Part shown: positions 37,074 to 46,606 of the stretch, piece by piece | How the letters are laid out: every line of letters begins with the position of its first letter | How positions within the stretch are numbered: the stretch's first letter is position 1 | Source: Stappia stellulata DSM 5886 | GTDB taxonomy: Bacteria > Pseudomonadota > Alphaproteobacteria > Rhizobiales > Stappiaceae | DNA: 64,000 nucleotides | Direction of reading: 5' to 3' | Assembly: GCF_000423705.1 (NCBI RefSeq) | Contig: NZ_KE384082.1 | Coordinates: forward strand, 90,545-154,544 | Made by a program: the position numbers and the translations under genes | Notes under the pieces: model-generated | The model's input: only the letters and a program-made list of their open reading frames with translations | What the model was told of the DNA's origin: nothing | The model's database searches: none

Positions 37074-37089
37074 TTAACGGCTGGTTAAC
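37074..37089. promoter_or_regulatory. CtrA box upstream of flgB (divergent fliO)
   Basis: TTAACGGCTGGTTAAC is a perfect match to the CtrA consensus TTAA-N7-TTAAC. It reads as a match on both strands because TTAA is self-complementary. It starts 60 bp upstream of the flgB ATG. The divergent fliO start is 265 bp away on the other side; the remaining 265 bp show no clear second promoter. Confidence 0.75.
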
Positions 37090-37354
37090 GATTAACGCTT
37101 CGGTAATATCCACCCTTGCATTTCCGCCCATTTCGCCGGACAGGAACGGACGGATTTGCAGGATGCACGATGCATCGGGAAAAAATTGCCCGGTGACTTT
37201 TGGCTTCACTCTTTGAGAGAATCGCGCAAACCGGATAAACAGAAATTTGTACGCGCGGGATTCGGTGCCGTTGCGACCCTGAAAATGCAGGGGCGCACAC
37301 ATGTCGGCATGGTGCCGTGACCTATCGGGGTTCGAGGAGAAAAGGCCCAATGGC

Positions 37355-38944
37355 ATGACAAGTTGGCTGGTGGATACCTTCCAGATGGAACCGGGCTGGG
37401 CCCGGGGCATCGGATTTTTCATCGCCGTGGTGGTGGTGCTCGCGCTCATCTCCGTGTTTGTCTGGGTGCTGCGCCGCATCGCCGGCACGCGGGTCATGGG
37501 CGGTCGCTCGCGCCAGCCACGTGTCTCCGTGATGGATGCCGCGGCGCTGGACGCCCGACGGCGCCTGATCCTCATCCGCCGCGACAACGTCGAGCATCTG
37601 CTTCTGGTCGGCGGTCCGAGCGATGTCGTTGTGGAACGCAACATCGTGCGCGGCGTGCCCATCTCCCAGGCCTATCCGCGCCAGTCGGGGCAAACGGCCA
37701 CGGATGTCGCTCCCGCCCCGACCGCACCGGCCGAAACCGCGCCCCCGCCGATAAGCGAGCCAGCGCCCCGCACGCCGACGCCACGTCCGTCCGCACCGCC
37801 GCAAGCGCCGCAAGCACCTGCCCCGCGGCGCATGGCCCCGGCCCCGTCCGCAAGTCCGGCCGCGCCGCAATCGCCGGCAGTGCCCGCGGGCGGCCAGCAA
37901 CCCCAGCCGCCGCGACCATCGCCGCGGGCCACCGCCCCCACGCCGCGAGCACCGTCTCAAGACGCCCCGGCAGCCGACAACGGCTCCAGGCGTCCGACGC
38001 CGCTCCACCGGGCCGGCGCCTCGGTCGCTGCGGCCGGCGCCGCCGTCGCCGGTCTTGCGCGCAGCGGAACCGGCGCCCTGCGCGGCAGCGAAGGGCCGTC
38101 GGAGAGTGCCCCGCGCGCAGCCGCACCGCGCGCCGACACGCCTCCCGCACCCCGGCGCACGATCACGCCCCCCTCCTCCGGACCGGCCTCGACCGCCCGG
38201 ACCGCCTATCCGCAGCCGGGCGACGAGCCGAAGGCACCGGACGTCGACGCGCCCGCCGTGGCGGAGAGCGCGCCCGCACCACGCCCCTCCTACGTGAGGC
38301 CACCGGTCGAGCCGGCGGCGTCGAAGCCGGCGGCGCCCGAGGCCCCGGCCAAGGACGCATCGCCAAAAGCGCCCGAGGTCAAGACGCCCGAGGTCAAAAC
38401 ACCGGATCCGGCACCCGCGGACACCAGCGCCGCACCGAAGCCCGAGCCGGATGTGGCCCCCTCCGCGTCGTCCGCGACAACGGCGACGGCTCCGGCAAGC
38501 GCCTGGCCGGCCGCGCCCGCAAGCACCGGCAAGGACAACGCCGCCACCCGGGAGGTTGCCACGCCGAAAGCCGACGCCGCCGAGCCGGAGCGCGAAGAGA
38601 CAGCGTCGGAAAAACCGGTCGAAGCGGACGCTTCCAGGACATCCACGCCGGCGGCCGCGCCCCCCGCGCCGTCCCGGGCCACGTCCGACGATCTGGAAGA
38701 CGCGCTGCTGGCCGAATTCAGCCAGAGCCGGAGCGCGCCGGCCACCGAGGCAACGCCTGAGACGCCCGCAACCGGCGACACTGCGGCAGCGGACAAGCCG
38801 GAGGAGACCTCCGCCGACGCCTCGCCGAAAGAGGACGCCGACCCGAAGGACAAGAAGGACCCCGCCGGGGCCGTGACCATGGATGCGATCGAGGAGGAAA
38901 TGGCGCGTCTGTTGAACGAGATCGGCGGGTCGAAATCGAAATGA
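37355..38944 (+). CDS. fliO: FliO-like flagellar biosynthesis protein with long disordered tail
   Basis: This is a 529-residue protein. One TM helix (about 18-42, GFFIAVVVVLALISVFVWVL) is followed by the FliO core: SVMDAAALDARRRLILIRRD and VEHLLLVGGPSDVVVERNI. FliO helps assemble the FliP/Q/R gate. Everything after about residue 110 is Pro/Ala/Glu-rich and probably disordered, far longer than in enteric FliO (about 120 residues), and contains short repeats such as APEVKTPEVKTPDP. The final helix (MDAIEEEMARLLNEIGG) looks folded. Start ATG 37355, with AAAGG upstream. Its stop overlaps the fliP start (ATGA). Confidence 0.85.
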   Translation: MTSWLVDTFQMEPGWARGIGFFIAVVVVLALISVFVWVLRRIAGTRVMGGRSRQPRVSVMDAAALDARRRLILIRRDNVEHLLLVGGPSDVVVERNIVRGVPISQAYPRQSGQTATDVAPAPTAPAETAPPPISEPAPRTPTPRPSAPPQAPQAPAPRRMAPAPSASPAAPQSPAVPAGGQQPQPPRPSPRATAPTPRAPSQDAPAADNGSRRPTPLHRAGASVAAAGAAVAGLARSGTGALRGSEGPSESAPRAAAPRADTPPAPRRTITPPSSGPASTARTAYPQPGDEPKAPDVDAPAVAESAPAPRPSYVRPPVEPAASKPAAPEAPAKDASPKAPEVKTPEVKTPDPAPADTSAAPKPEPDVAPSASSATTATAPASAWPAAPASTGKDNAATREVATPKADAAEPEREETASEKPVEADASRTSTPAAAPPAPSRATSDDLEDALLAEFSQSRSAPATEATPETPATGDTAAADKPEETSADASPKEDADPKDKKDPAGAVTMDAIEEEMARLLNEIGGSKSK

Positions 38945-39747
38945 CGCCAGACCTCCGGCGCGGTTCTCCTCCTATGCGCGCCGGAAGCGTCTTCGCGGAA
39001 TCGCGCCTTGCCGGTCTGGTCCGGGGCCTTGCCTGTTCGCTTGCGCTGCTTCTGCTTCTGGGCGGCTCTGCCGTCGCCCAGGATATCTCGATCGGTTTCG
39101 GCGAAGGCACCGGTCTGACGGAACGTGCCGTCCAGCTTGTCGCTCTCCTGACGATCCTGAGCCTTGCGCCCTCGATCCTGGTCATGGTGACGAGTTTCAC
39201 CCGGATCGTCGTCGTTCTGTCGCTGTTGCGCTCGGCAATCGGCCTCCAGACAGCACCGCCCAACGCCGTGATGACATCTCTGGCGCTGTTTCTGACCGCC
39301 TTCATCATGGCCCCCACCTTCGAGGCCGCCTACAATGAGGGCGTTCAGCCGCTGGTGGAGGGGTCGATCGAGCTGAACGAGGCCTTCGAACGTGCGTCGA
39401 CGCCCTTCCACAGCTTCATGCGGGCGAACGTGCGCGAGAAGGACCTTTCCCTTTTCATCGAATTGTCCGGCCAGCCCGCGCCCGAAGAACCCGCCGATCT
39501 CGGCATGCGCATCCTGGTTCCCGCCTTCATGATCAGCGAGTTGCGGCGCGCCTTCGAGATCGGGTTCCTGCTGTACCTTCCGTTCCTGATCATCGATCTG
39601 GTCATCGCGTCTGTGCTGATGTCGATGGGCATGATGATGCTGCCGCCGGTGGTGATCTCGCTGCCGTTCAAGCTGATCTTCTTCGTTCTGGTCGACGGCT
39701 GGAACCTGATCGCGGGCAGTCTGGTGCAAAGTTTCGCAAGCGGCTGA
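38941..39747 (+). CDS. fliP: Flagellar export apparatus protein FliP
   Basis: This is a 268-residue export-gate core protein. A cleaved-type signal (LACSLALLLLLGGSAVAQ, ending about residue 47) precedes four TM segments. Diagnostic stretches are SLAPSILVMVTSFTRIVVVL, RSAIGLQTAPPNAVMTSLAL and SVLMSMGMMMLPPVVISLPF. It overlaps fliO by four bases. Convergent with the giant TPR gene, with about 100 bp between them. Confidence 0.97.
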   Translation: MTPDLRRGSPPMRAGSVFAESRLAGLVRGLACSLALLLLLGGSAVAQDISIGFGEGTGLTERAVQLVALLTILSLAPSILVMVTSFTRIVVVLSLLRSAIGLQTAPPNAVMTSLALFLTAFIMAPTFEAAYNEGVQPLVEGSIELNEAFERASTPFHSFMRANVREKDLSLFIELSGQPAPEEPADLGMRILVPAFMISELRRAFEIGFLLYLPFLIIDLVIASVLMSMGMMMLPPVVISLPFKLIFFVLVDGWNLIAGSLVQSFASG

Positions 39748-39845
39748 GGGGACCGCCCCCGCGCGATACGTCGATCTGCCGCTGCCTTATTCGAGACGTT
39801 CCGGGATCCTTGAACAGGCGTGTGCGACAGCAGGGGCCGCTCGCC

Positions 39846-42800
39846 TCAGCCTGCGCGTCCGCCCTGGGCAAGCGCCGGGCTCTGCTCGCTGCCGCTTTGC
39901 GCGGTGCGGTCATCGGCTGGTGTGACCGCCGGCCCCGGGGCCACGGCCGGCAAGGTGGTGGTGCTCGGCTGCAGGTACTTGCGCTGATACTCGCTGAGGA
40001 AGATATCGAGGCTGTCGACGGATTCCAGACTGTCGAGCACGGACATGAACTCCACCCCGCGTTCGTCCGCGGGACGCGTCACCACGCGAAAGGCCTCCGC
40101 CTCCGGACTGTCGCTCATCTTGGCGGTGAACTTGGTCTGCAGCCGGCTGAGGCTGAAACTGTCGTCGGCCAGCGAGTAACCGATCGCCGCCTTCAGGATG
40201 TCGGCGCGTTCCTGGTCGGCCAGCGGAATGGCATCCGACCAGCGTCCGCCGACGATCCCTTCCAGCTGCTCGCCCGCCTCGCGCCAGCTTTGTGCCGCCC
40301 AAAGCGTGTCCGCCCTGAGTCGCTCGACGTCCTCGCCGCGCATGTTGCGCACGATCTCCAGCGCCAGGTCGGGCCGGCCGCTCTCGGTGAGGGCGCGCGC
40401 CTCGACCATGTTGCGCTGGCGTTCCAACTCACGCGGCAGCTTTGCCTGGCGCGTCTTGTTCAAAACGCGAAGCGCCTCTTCGGGCTTGCGGTCCATCAGA
40501 TAGACCACGCCCAGATCCGCGGCGATCTGCGAGCGCGCCGCGCCCTTCAGCCGGTTGTCGATCTGGTGCCGCAACAACTCGGAGGCCTGATCGAGCAGGT
40601 CCATGGCCACCAGCCGGTTTGCCAGCCGACGCACCATCTCGTCCCCCCGCCGCCCGACCGGGGTCATCTCGCGAAAGTCGTAGAACAGCGCCAGCGACTT
40701 GATCGGCGACATGGCGTCCGCCTCCCCGTTCAGGAAGAGACTGGCGAAAACGGCTTCCATCTCGTCCTGCAGGAGGCGGGTCGTATCGGCATCGGAATCC
40801 GCCTGAACGGCTGACCGCATCGCCTCGAAGGCCTTGCGGTAGTCGCCATTTTGCACATGCAGCTGGGCAAGAAAGCGCAAGGTCTTCAATTCGGTCTCGT
40901 CGCCACGCCAGGACGCCGCAAGGCCTGCAAGTTTCTCCACCGTTTCCGTTGTCGTGATATCGCCGTCCCGGTGCCGGATGCGAAGCCCGCGATAGACCGC
41001 CTCGGCGGCAAGCGGCCGCTCGTCGGAACGCTCGACAAGATCGAAGGCGGTCAGCGCCTCGCGGGACCGGCCGGAGGCATCGGCGATCTGGCCGCGAATG
41101 ATATCGTAGCGCGCCGCCTGCTTGGCAGTGGCAATGCTCGGATCGATCTCCGACAGGACGGCGGCGGCCTGGCCGTAGTCGTTGACCTCGACCATGGTGC
41201 GGGCGGCCCCGAGATTGAATTCGGTCTGAACCAGCACGGGGTAGTTTCCCACCACCGCCCGGCCCCGGGTCATGGCCATGCGGGCATCCGTCCAGTTGCC
41301 CTGCGCGGCCGAGGTGATCGTGCGCCACACGGCGGCATCGGCGTTGTTGGCAAGCCCCGGACGCTCCAGGTACTCATCCGCCTCGCGCGGACGTGCGGCA
41401 AGCGCCTGCGCCGCCCCCATGAGCAGATTGAAGCTCGGATCGCGCGCCAGCGCCGGTTCGTCCTCGGCGGCAAGGCGCATCAGGCCAAGCGCCTCATGCG
41501 CAAACCCATGGGCAAGATAGAACCGCGACAGCGCCATGCGCGGCACACGGCGCTGCTCCAGCGGCGTGTTGGCGATGGTGAATTCCTGCGCCTTGATCTT
41601 GCGCAGGAAATCCTCCGTATCGCTGGTCATCAGGTTGCCGAGGTCGATGTGCCCCGGCGCCGTCGGATCGGCGACCGGCTTCAACACCCGCGAGCCTTGC
41701 GCAAGGTCGCCATGGGAAACGGCAAGACCGCGCGGACGCTCCAGGATCACCGCATCCCCATCGGCGCTTACGGCGAGATCGTCTGCCTTGGCGATGACCG
41801 CCACGCCATGCGCCGACATCAGCGTCTCGAACTCCGCGAAGGCTTGCGGTTTGAGGATGCCGCGCGCCGGGCCGAGACCGGTCACCGTGGTGATCACGTC
41901 GCCGACGAACGGATCGCGGAGCTCGTGGATCTGGCCGGGGGCACGAAACGGGATGCTGATCACCGTGCCGCCGTCGCCGCGCACGGTGCGTTCCAGCGTC
42001 AACGGCCGGGACGGCTCAAGGATCGTGTTGCCGATCGTCAGCACCCAGGAGCTGCCGTCCACGCCGACGGTTGCCAGCTTCTGGCGTTCCATGTCGACAC
42101 GAATGGACTGCCATCCGTCTTCGGACTGCACCTCGACCCCTTCGACATCGCCCGCGAGCACCGCGCGCATGCCGCGTACGTCGATCGGATCGGCGGTGTC
42201 GAACACCATCCACAGGCTGCCGTGCCGGCGAAACACCGCTGACGGCACCGGCTCGGAGAAAGGAAACACCACGCGCACGATATCCCCGATCCGGCGCGCT
42301 TCGGCCGCAACAAACCGACGGGCTTCGTCGTCATAGCCGACCGGTGCGGATTCGGGGGACACCGGGTCGGGCTCGACGGTCGGAGCCTGGGCATCCGTGT
42401 ATTGGCGCAGGTCGATGGCGTCGGGCAGACCGGCGGCGGCATCCGATGTCGCCGCGCCTTGCGCGCGCGTGCCGTCATCCGGCGCGGACGAACCATCCGT
42501 CCCACCGGGCGCCAGTCCGGCACTCGCCCCCTCGCCCGGCGCGGGGTCCGCGGCCACGTCAAGCGACGCGGCATCCGGGTCGGCGGCGGGGGGGCCTGCA
42601 GAAGGATCTGCGGCGGGTTCCGTTGCGGGTGCCATGTCGTCCTGCGGGCCGCTGTTGCCGCGCGATGGCGTCGGGGCATCGTCCTGAGCGACGAGATCCG
42701 CCGTCGCCGGTTCGGCGGGAGCCGCAAGGTCCGTCGCCGTCACCTCGAGCGGGCGTTCCTGCGAGGCTTCGGCGCCGGTGACCCCGCCCTCGGACGCCTG

Positions 42801-44027
42801 TGCGCCCGGTGTCAGCGGACCGGGGATCTCGGCATCCTCGACCGGCTTGGAGACCGGCATCGGCGCCACGGGCGACCCCGCTTCCGGATCGGGCGCGGTC
42901 GCAACATCAGGCGACACCGCTGTCGCCTGCGACGCACCCGAAGCCGCAATGGCGCCGGGATTCGTCGTGGCGATCTCGGGCTGCGGAACAGGCCGGGAAG
43001 CTGCCTGCAACGCGGGACGCTCCTCCGTTTGCGACAGCACGGCAGGCGTTGCGGCCGGGGCCGTGACGCCCGGCGCGCTGACGACCTCGCGCACGCCTTC
43101 CGGCGTGCCGTCCTGCACGCCCAGCGCGGCGTCGATTGCTGCATTGACCGGATCTGTCGGCATGTCACGCGGCGTGACATCGACGACATAGGCCTCTTCC
43201 TCGCGAAAGGCACGGATGTCGACATCCGGCTCGACGCGAAGCAGGAACTTCAACTTGCCTTCATCGGTAAAGGCGGTCGCATCGACCACGCCGGGCGGCA
43301 ATTGCGACCGCAGCCGCCCAAGATCGAGCGGCGCTTCGTGATTGAAGCTCACCTTCACCATGTCGCCCTCGCGCACGAAGGCTGTGTCGAAATTCACGTT
43401 CCAGTCGAACGCAAGCCGCGTGAAGGTGGGATGCCGGCCGATGCGAAGGGCGACTTCCGGCTCGACCTGGCCCTTCAGGCGTGCCTGCTCCAGGGCACGG
43501 GCGCGGCGGATCGCGTCTTCCGCACGGCGAGCAAGCTCGCGCACCACGTCGTCGGGCAGGCCCGGCGGCATGCCCTGCCACGTCGGCGGCAGCAAATCGA
43601 TGAAAAGCTTCTCGCCCGCCTCCATCGTGTTGACCTTGAAGTCGCCCATCAACGCGAAGCGGATCGCCGACCCGTCCGGGTCGCGACGAGCGATGGAGAT
43701 GTAATTGGGCATGTCGATGGGAATGGTGTCGACGTCGACTTGCACTTCGTCACGAAACCGGATCCGCAAGACCCCGTTGGAGGCGAGCGCGTCATATTGC
43801 GGCAGCAGCGAGAGGTCCGCGAACGTCAACACCAGACGGCCGTATCCCTGCTGCTGGCTCGCATCCAGGGAGGCCTCGAGCGTTTCGGCGCGCACAGACA
43901 CCGGCCAGGCGACGAGGCAGGCAAGTGCGATCAGGCGCAAGACGGCAAAAACCGTCGCCGCTTTCAAAGCGACGACGCCCTGCAATCCCGTTTCATGCCG
44001 GCCTGTGTGTTTCACCGGGGTCCCCAT
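39846..44027 (-). CDS. Giant exported TPR protein of the flagellar locus
   Basis: This protein of about 1,393 residues has a signal-type N-terminus (hydrophobic VFAVLRLIALACLVAWPVSV, then RAETLEAS). Two N-terminal beta-rich segments (about 50-150, GYGRLVLTFADLSLLPQYDA; about 190-290, FTRLAFDWNVNFDTAFVREG) and a third (about 570-660, IVRVVFPFSEPVPSAVFRRH) resemble AMIN-type domains, which bind cell wall. A long Ala/Pro/Asp-rich linker separates the second and third. The C-terminal half (about 800-1340) is helical TPR-like repeats. ATG 44027 is used; GTG 44048 is also possible. It follows motE in the fliL-fliM unit. A periplasmic scaffold for the motor or rod is an inference. Confidence 0.75.
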   Translation of the reverse strand: MGTPVKHTGRHETGLQGVVALKAATVFAVLRLIALACLVAWPVSVRAETLEASLDASQQQGYGRLVLTFADLSLLPQYDALASNGVLRIRFRDEVQVDVDTIPIDMPNYISIARRDPDGSAIRFALMGDFKVNTMEAGEKLFIDLLPPTWQGMPPGLPDDVVRELARRAEDAIRRARALEQARLKGQVEPEVALRIGRHPTFTRLAFDWNVNFDTAFVREGDMVKVSFNHEAPLDLGRLRSQLPPGVVDATAFTDEGKLKFLLRVEPDVDIRAFREEEAYVVDVTPRDMPTDPVNAAIDAALGVQDGTPEGVREVVSAPGVTAPAATPAVLSQTEERPALQAASRPVPQPEIATTNPGAIAASGASQATAVSPDVATAPDPEAGSPVAPMPVSKPVEDAEIPGPLTPGAQASEGGVTGAEASQERPLEVTATDLAAPAEPATADLVAQDDAPTPSRGNSGPQDDMAPATEPAADPSAGPPAADPDAASLDVAADPAPGEGASAGLAPGGTDGSSAPDDGTRAQGAATSDAAAGLPDAIDLRQYTDAQAPTVEPDPVSPESAPVGYDDEARRFVAAEARRIGDIVRVVFPFSEPVPSAVFRRHGSLWMVFDTADPIDVRGMRAVLAGDVEGVEVQSEDGWQSIRVDMERQKLATVGVDGSSWVLTIGNTILEPSRPLTLERTVRGDGGTVISIPFRAPGQIHELRDPFVGDVITTVTGLGPARGILKPQAFAEFETLMSAHGVAVIAKADDLAVSADGDAVILERPRGLAVSHGDLAQGSRVLKPVADPTAPGHIDLGNLMTSDTEDFLRKIKAQEFTIANTPLEQRRVPRMALSRFYLAHGFAHEALGLMRLAAEDEPALARDPSFNLLMGAAQALAARPREADEYLERPGLANNADAAVWRTITSAAQGNWTDARMAMTRGRAVVGNYPVLVQTEFNLGAARTMVEVNDYGQAAAVLSEIDPSIATAKQAARYDIIRGQIADASGRSREALTAFDLVERSDERPLAAEAVYRGLRIRHRDGDITTTETVEKLAGLAASWRGDETELKTLRFLAQLHVQNGDYRKAFEAMRSAVQADSDADTTRLLQDEMEAVFASLFLNGEADAMSPIKSLALFYDFREMTPVGRRGDEMVRRLANRLVAMDLLDQASELLRHQIDNRLKGAARSQIAADLGVVYLMDRKPEEALRVLNKTRQAKLPRELERQRNMVEARALTESGRPDLALEIVRNMRGEDVERLRADTLWAAQSWREAGEQLEGIVGGRWSDAIPLADQERADILKAAIGYSLADDSFSLSRLQTKFTAKMSDSPEAEAFRVVTRPADERGVEFMSVLDSLESVDSLDIFLSEYQRKYLQPSTTTLPAVAPGPAVTPADDRTAQSGSEQSPALAQGGRAG

Positions 44028-44132
44028 CGCGCGTTTACCGGCCGACACTCTAGCGCCAGCAGCTTAACGCCCTCTTTCACCGGTCGCATGACCCGGCGCG
44101 CCGTCCGCTGAAAGGCAGGGCTTCGCCACGGG

Positions 44133-44888
44133 TCAGTTCCCCATGATCTTCGGAAGTTCGGAGGAAACCGGCGCCGTGGCCATCTCGTCGTCCTTGCCGC
44201 CGTTGACGAGCGCCACCGTCAGCCGTTCGCTGGCCTCCGGCGACATGCGGCCCATGATGTCGGCCATCTTGCGCGGCTTCATCTGCTTGGCGACCTTCAG
44301 GAGAATATCGATATCGAGGCGGTCGAAAATCCGGGCCGCGTCCTTCGCCTTCATCGATTCGTACATCTGGATCAGCTTGCGCAGGTCGCCGTTCTTTTTC
44401 TTTTCCTGTTCCTCGCGCAACGACGAGATGCTGGCCTCCAGCGCCTTCATCTCGTCGACCTTCTTCTGCACCCGGTCTTCTGTCGCCTGCAGCAACTGCT
44501 GGCGCAGCTCGAACTGTTTCTCCCGCTTGTCGAGTTCGCGGCGCCGTCCGCTGAGCGATTCCAGCACCTTGCGCTCGGCAATCGACCCGCCGAGTTCCAG
44601 GCCGGCGGGCAATCCGTTTTCAGCCGCTCCCGCCGCCGGCGGCAATGCGCCGCTCTCCGGCTGGGAAAGCGCCTCTTCCTCGCCGGGTGCATCCGTGGCC
44701 GGCGCGGCGGACCCGGCATCGGCGGGCGGTTGCGCCCCGGCATCGTCCTGCGCCTGGGCCATCGCCGTCCCCACGCCGACGCCGGACGGGGCAACGGTGC
44801 CGCCTTCCAGCATCAGCCCCGACAGCTTGAGCGCAAGAAGAGCGCTCGCCGCCAGCAAGAGGACCGGGATGAGGCGAAGGGTTGTCAC
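44133..44888 (-). CDS. motE: MotE-like flagellar motor chaperone
   Basis: MotE in rhizobia is a periplasmic chaperone for the motor protein MotC. This 251-residue protein has an N-terminal membrane/signal segment (LIPVLLLAASALLALKLSGL), an Ala/Pro-rich linker, a coiled coil (about 105-170, SGRRRELDKREKQFELRQQL), and the C-terminal MgtE-N-like domain: DAARIFDRLDIDILLKVAKQ, MKPRKMADIMGRMSPEAS. Start codon GTG 44888 overlaps the preceding stop (GTGA). Confidence 0.85.
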   Translation of the reverse strand: MTTLRLIPVLLLAASALLALKLSGLMLEGGTVAPSGVGVGTAMAQAQDDAGAQPPADAGSAAPATDAPGEEEALSQPESGALPPAAGAAENGLPAGLELGGSIAERKVLESLSGRRRELDKREKQFELRQQLLQATEDRVQKKVDEMKALEASISSLREEQEKKKNGDLRKLIQMYESMKAKDAARIFDRLDIDILLKVAKQMKPRKMADIMGRMSPEASERLTVALVNGGKDDEMATAPVSSELPKIMGN

Positions 44889-45370
44889 GCAGCCTGCTCC
44901 GCTGCGCGCTTGCGGAAATGCTCGAGACGGGCCGTGGCTTCCATCGCCGCGGAGCGAATATCGTTGGCGCGCATCGATCCCGACCGGGGCGCCTGGGCCG
45001 GCTCAGCGGCAGCCGGCATCGGCGGCACGGCGGCTGCCGGCTTGGCGGCTTCGGCAATCTGCGTGATGCGTTCCAGAACGGTGTTTCCGGTCACGATCTG
45101 CTCCGACAGCGTGCACGACAGGCGCTCCGCCGCCACGAGACGCTCACCGAGTGTGCGGTCGGCCTCGCCGGCCGTCGCCTTCAGCCCCAGGATCGCCCGT
45201 TCGGCGATTTCAGACGCCGTGATGAGCTCGGAAATCGTCGCCCGCAGGCTTTCCTCGTCCGCGCGCAGCCGCTTGAGCCTTTTGTTCAAAACGACACAGT
45301 AGCCGATGGTCACAACCAGCAGCACGGCGACCAGGCTTTCGATGATCAGTCCGAGGGGCAGCGTGCTCAT
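44885..45370 (-). CDS. DUF6468-like flagellar-locus protein
   Basis: This is a 161-residue protein. An N-terminal TM helix (LGLIIESLVAVLLVVTIGYC) precedes a coiled coil (VVLNKRLKRLRADEESLRAT, then ISELITASEIAERAILGLKA), an Ala/Pro linker and a C-terminal helix. This architecture matches a protein (DUF6468) found between fliM and motE in alphaproteobacteria, whose function is unproven. It overlaps fliM by four bases upstream and motE by four downstream, so the three are translationally coupled. Confidence 0.8.
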   Translation of the reverse strand: MSTLPLGLIIESLVAVLLVVTIGYCVVLNKRLKRLRADEESLRATISELITASEIAERAILGLKATAGEADRTLGERLVAAERLSCTLSEQIVTGNTVLERITQIAEAAKPAAAVPPMPAAAEPAQAPRSGSMRANDIRSAAMEATARLEHFRKRAAEQAA

Positions 45371-46593
45371 GTCGGGTCCATTTCCTTTTGCATGGCGCGC
45401 TCGAACGCGGCCAGGGTCATTTTCGGCTTCTGCAAGCCACGATCGACGCGAACGGCGATGGAATCCTCGTCCTTGCCCATCGTTCCCTGCGTCAGCGGGA
45501 TGCCACCGCATTTGATCGACACGGGATCGTTGGGCGACACGTCGAAGAGAAGGGTTTCGCCGACCTTGAGGTCCAGCACCCGCCCGAGCGGCATGTGGGT
45601 CTCGTAGAGCACCGCATCGACGTCGATCTCGGCGGCGTAGATCTCGGTTGCCAGATGCCCTTCCCAGATCGGGTCGCGGCCGAACTTCTCGCCCATGAAC
45701 ATCTGCAGGAGCAGATCGCGGATCGGCTCGAGCGTCGCGTAGGGCATCATGATTTCGATCTTGCCGCCACGGTCTTCCATGTCGATGCGAAGCTCGACGA
45801 GGATGGCGGCATTGGCAGGACGCGAAATCGCGGCGAAACGGGGATTTGTCTCCAGCCGTTCCAGATTGAAGTGCACCGGCGAGAGCGGCGAAAACGCCTG
45901 CTCCATGTCATGCATGATCAGTTCGATCATGCGGCGCACGAGATTGGTCTCGATCGTGGTGTAGGGACGCCCCTCCACCCGCACGGCGGACATGCCGCGT
46001 CCGCCGCCGAGCAAGACGTCGATGATCGAATAGATCAGGCTCGATTCAACCGTACACAGGCCGAAGCCGTCCCATTCCTCGGCCTTGAAGACACCCAGGA
46101 TCGCCGGCAGCGGGATCGAGTTCAGGTAATCGCCGAACCGCACCGACGAGATGCTGTCGAGCGAAACCTCGACGTTGTCGGAGGTGAAATTGCGCAAGGA
46201 CGTCGTGGTCAGCCGCACCAGACGGTCGAACACGATCTCCAGCATCGGCAGGCGCTCGTAGGAGACCATTGCCGAATTGATGAGCGCGCGGATCCCGCTC
46301 TGGTCGGCGGCGATCGTATCCTCGATGTTGAACCCGAGAAGGTTGTCGATTTCCTCCTGGTTGAGGATACGATCGGCACCGCGCGTGGCGTTCTCCAGCT
46401 CGGGCTCGCTGTCGTCGATCATCGCCGCCCATTGGGCCGCCATGTCGTCGCCACCGGCGACGCCCTGCTCCTCGAGCGCGGCACCCCACGCAGCGGCAAG
46501 ATCGTCCTCTTCCTCGCCGTCGCCCTCGCCCTGCTCGGCCAGCGCCTCGCCCCAGGCTTCGTCGATATCGCCAAGATCGTCTTCGTCGGCCAT
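45367..46593 (-). CDS. fliM: Flagellar motor switch protein FliM with extended acidic N-terminus
   Basis: This is the C-ring protein that binds CheY-P and FliN. The protein has 408 residues against about 335 in enterics. The first about 75 residues are an acidic extension with three Trp-centred repeats: EAWGEALAEQ (W14), AAWGAALEEQ (W36) and AQWAAMIDD (W55). The CheY-binding motif LNQEEIDNLLGF follows at 77-88, then the middle domain (AMVSYERLPMLEIVFDRLVR) and the C-terminal SpoA domain (LGRVLDLKVGETLLFD). Start ATG 46593. It sits between fliL and the DUF6468-like gene. Confidence 0.96.
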   Translation of the reverse strand: MADEDDLGDIDEAWGEALAEQGEGDGEEEDDLAAAWGAALEEQGVAGGDDMAAQWAAMIDDSEPELENATRGADRILNQEEIDNLLGFNIEDTIAADQSGIRALINSAMVSYERLPMLEIVFDRLVRLTTTSLRNFTSDNVEVSLDSISSVRFGDYLNSIPLPAILGVFKAEEWDGFGLCTVESSLIYSIIDVLLGGGRGMSAVRVEGRPYTTIETNLVRRMIELIMHDMEQAFSPLSPVHFNLERLETNPRFAAISRPANAAILVELRIDMEDRGGKIEIMMPYATLEPIRDLLLQMFMGEKFGRDPIWEGHLATEIYAAEIDVDAVLYETHMPLGRVLDLKVGETLLFDVSPNDPVSIKCGGIPLTQGTMGKDEDSIAVRVDRGLQKPKMTLAAFERAMQKEMDPT

Positions 46594-46606
46594 CGGCTGC
46601 TCGACC

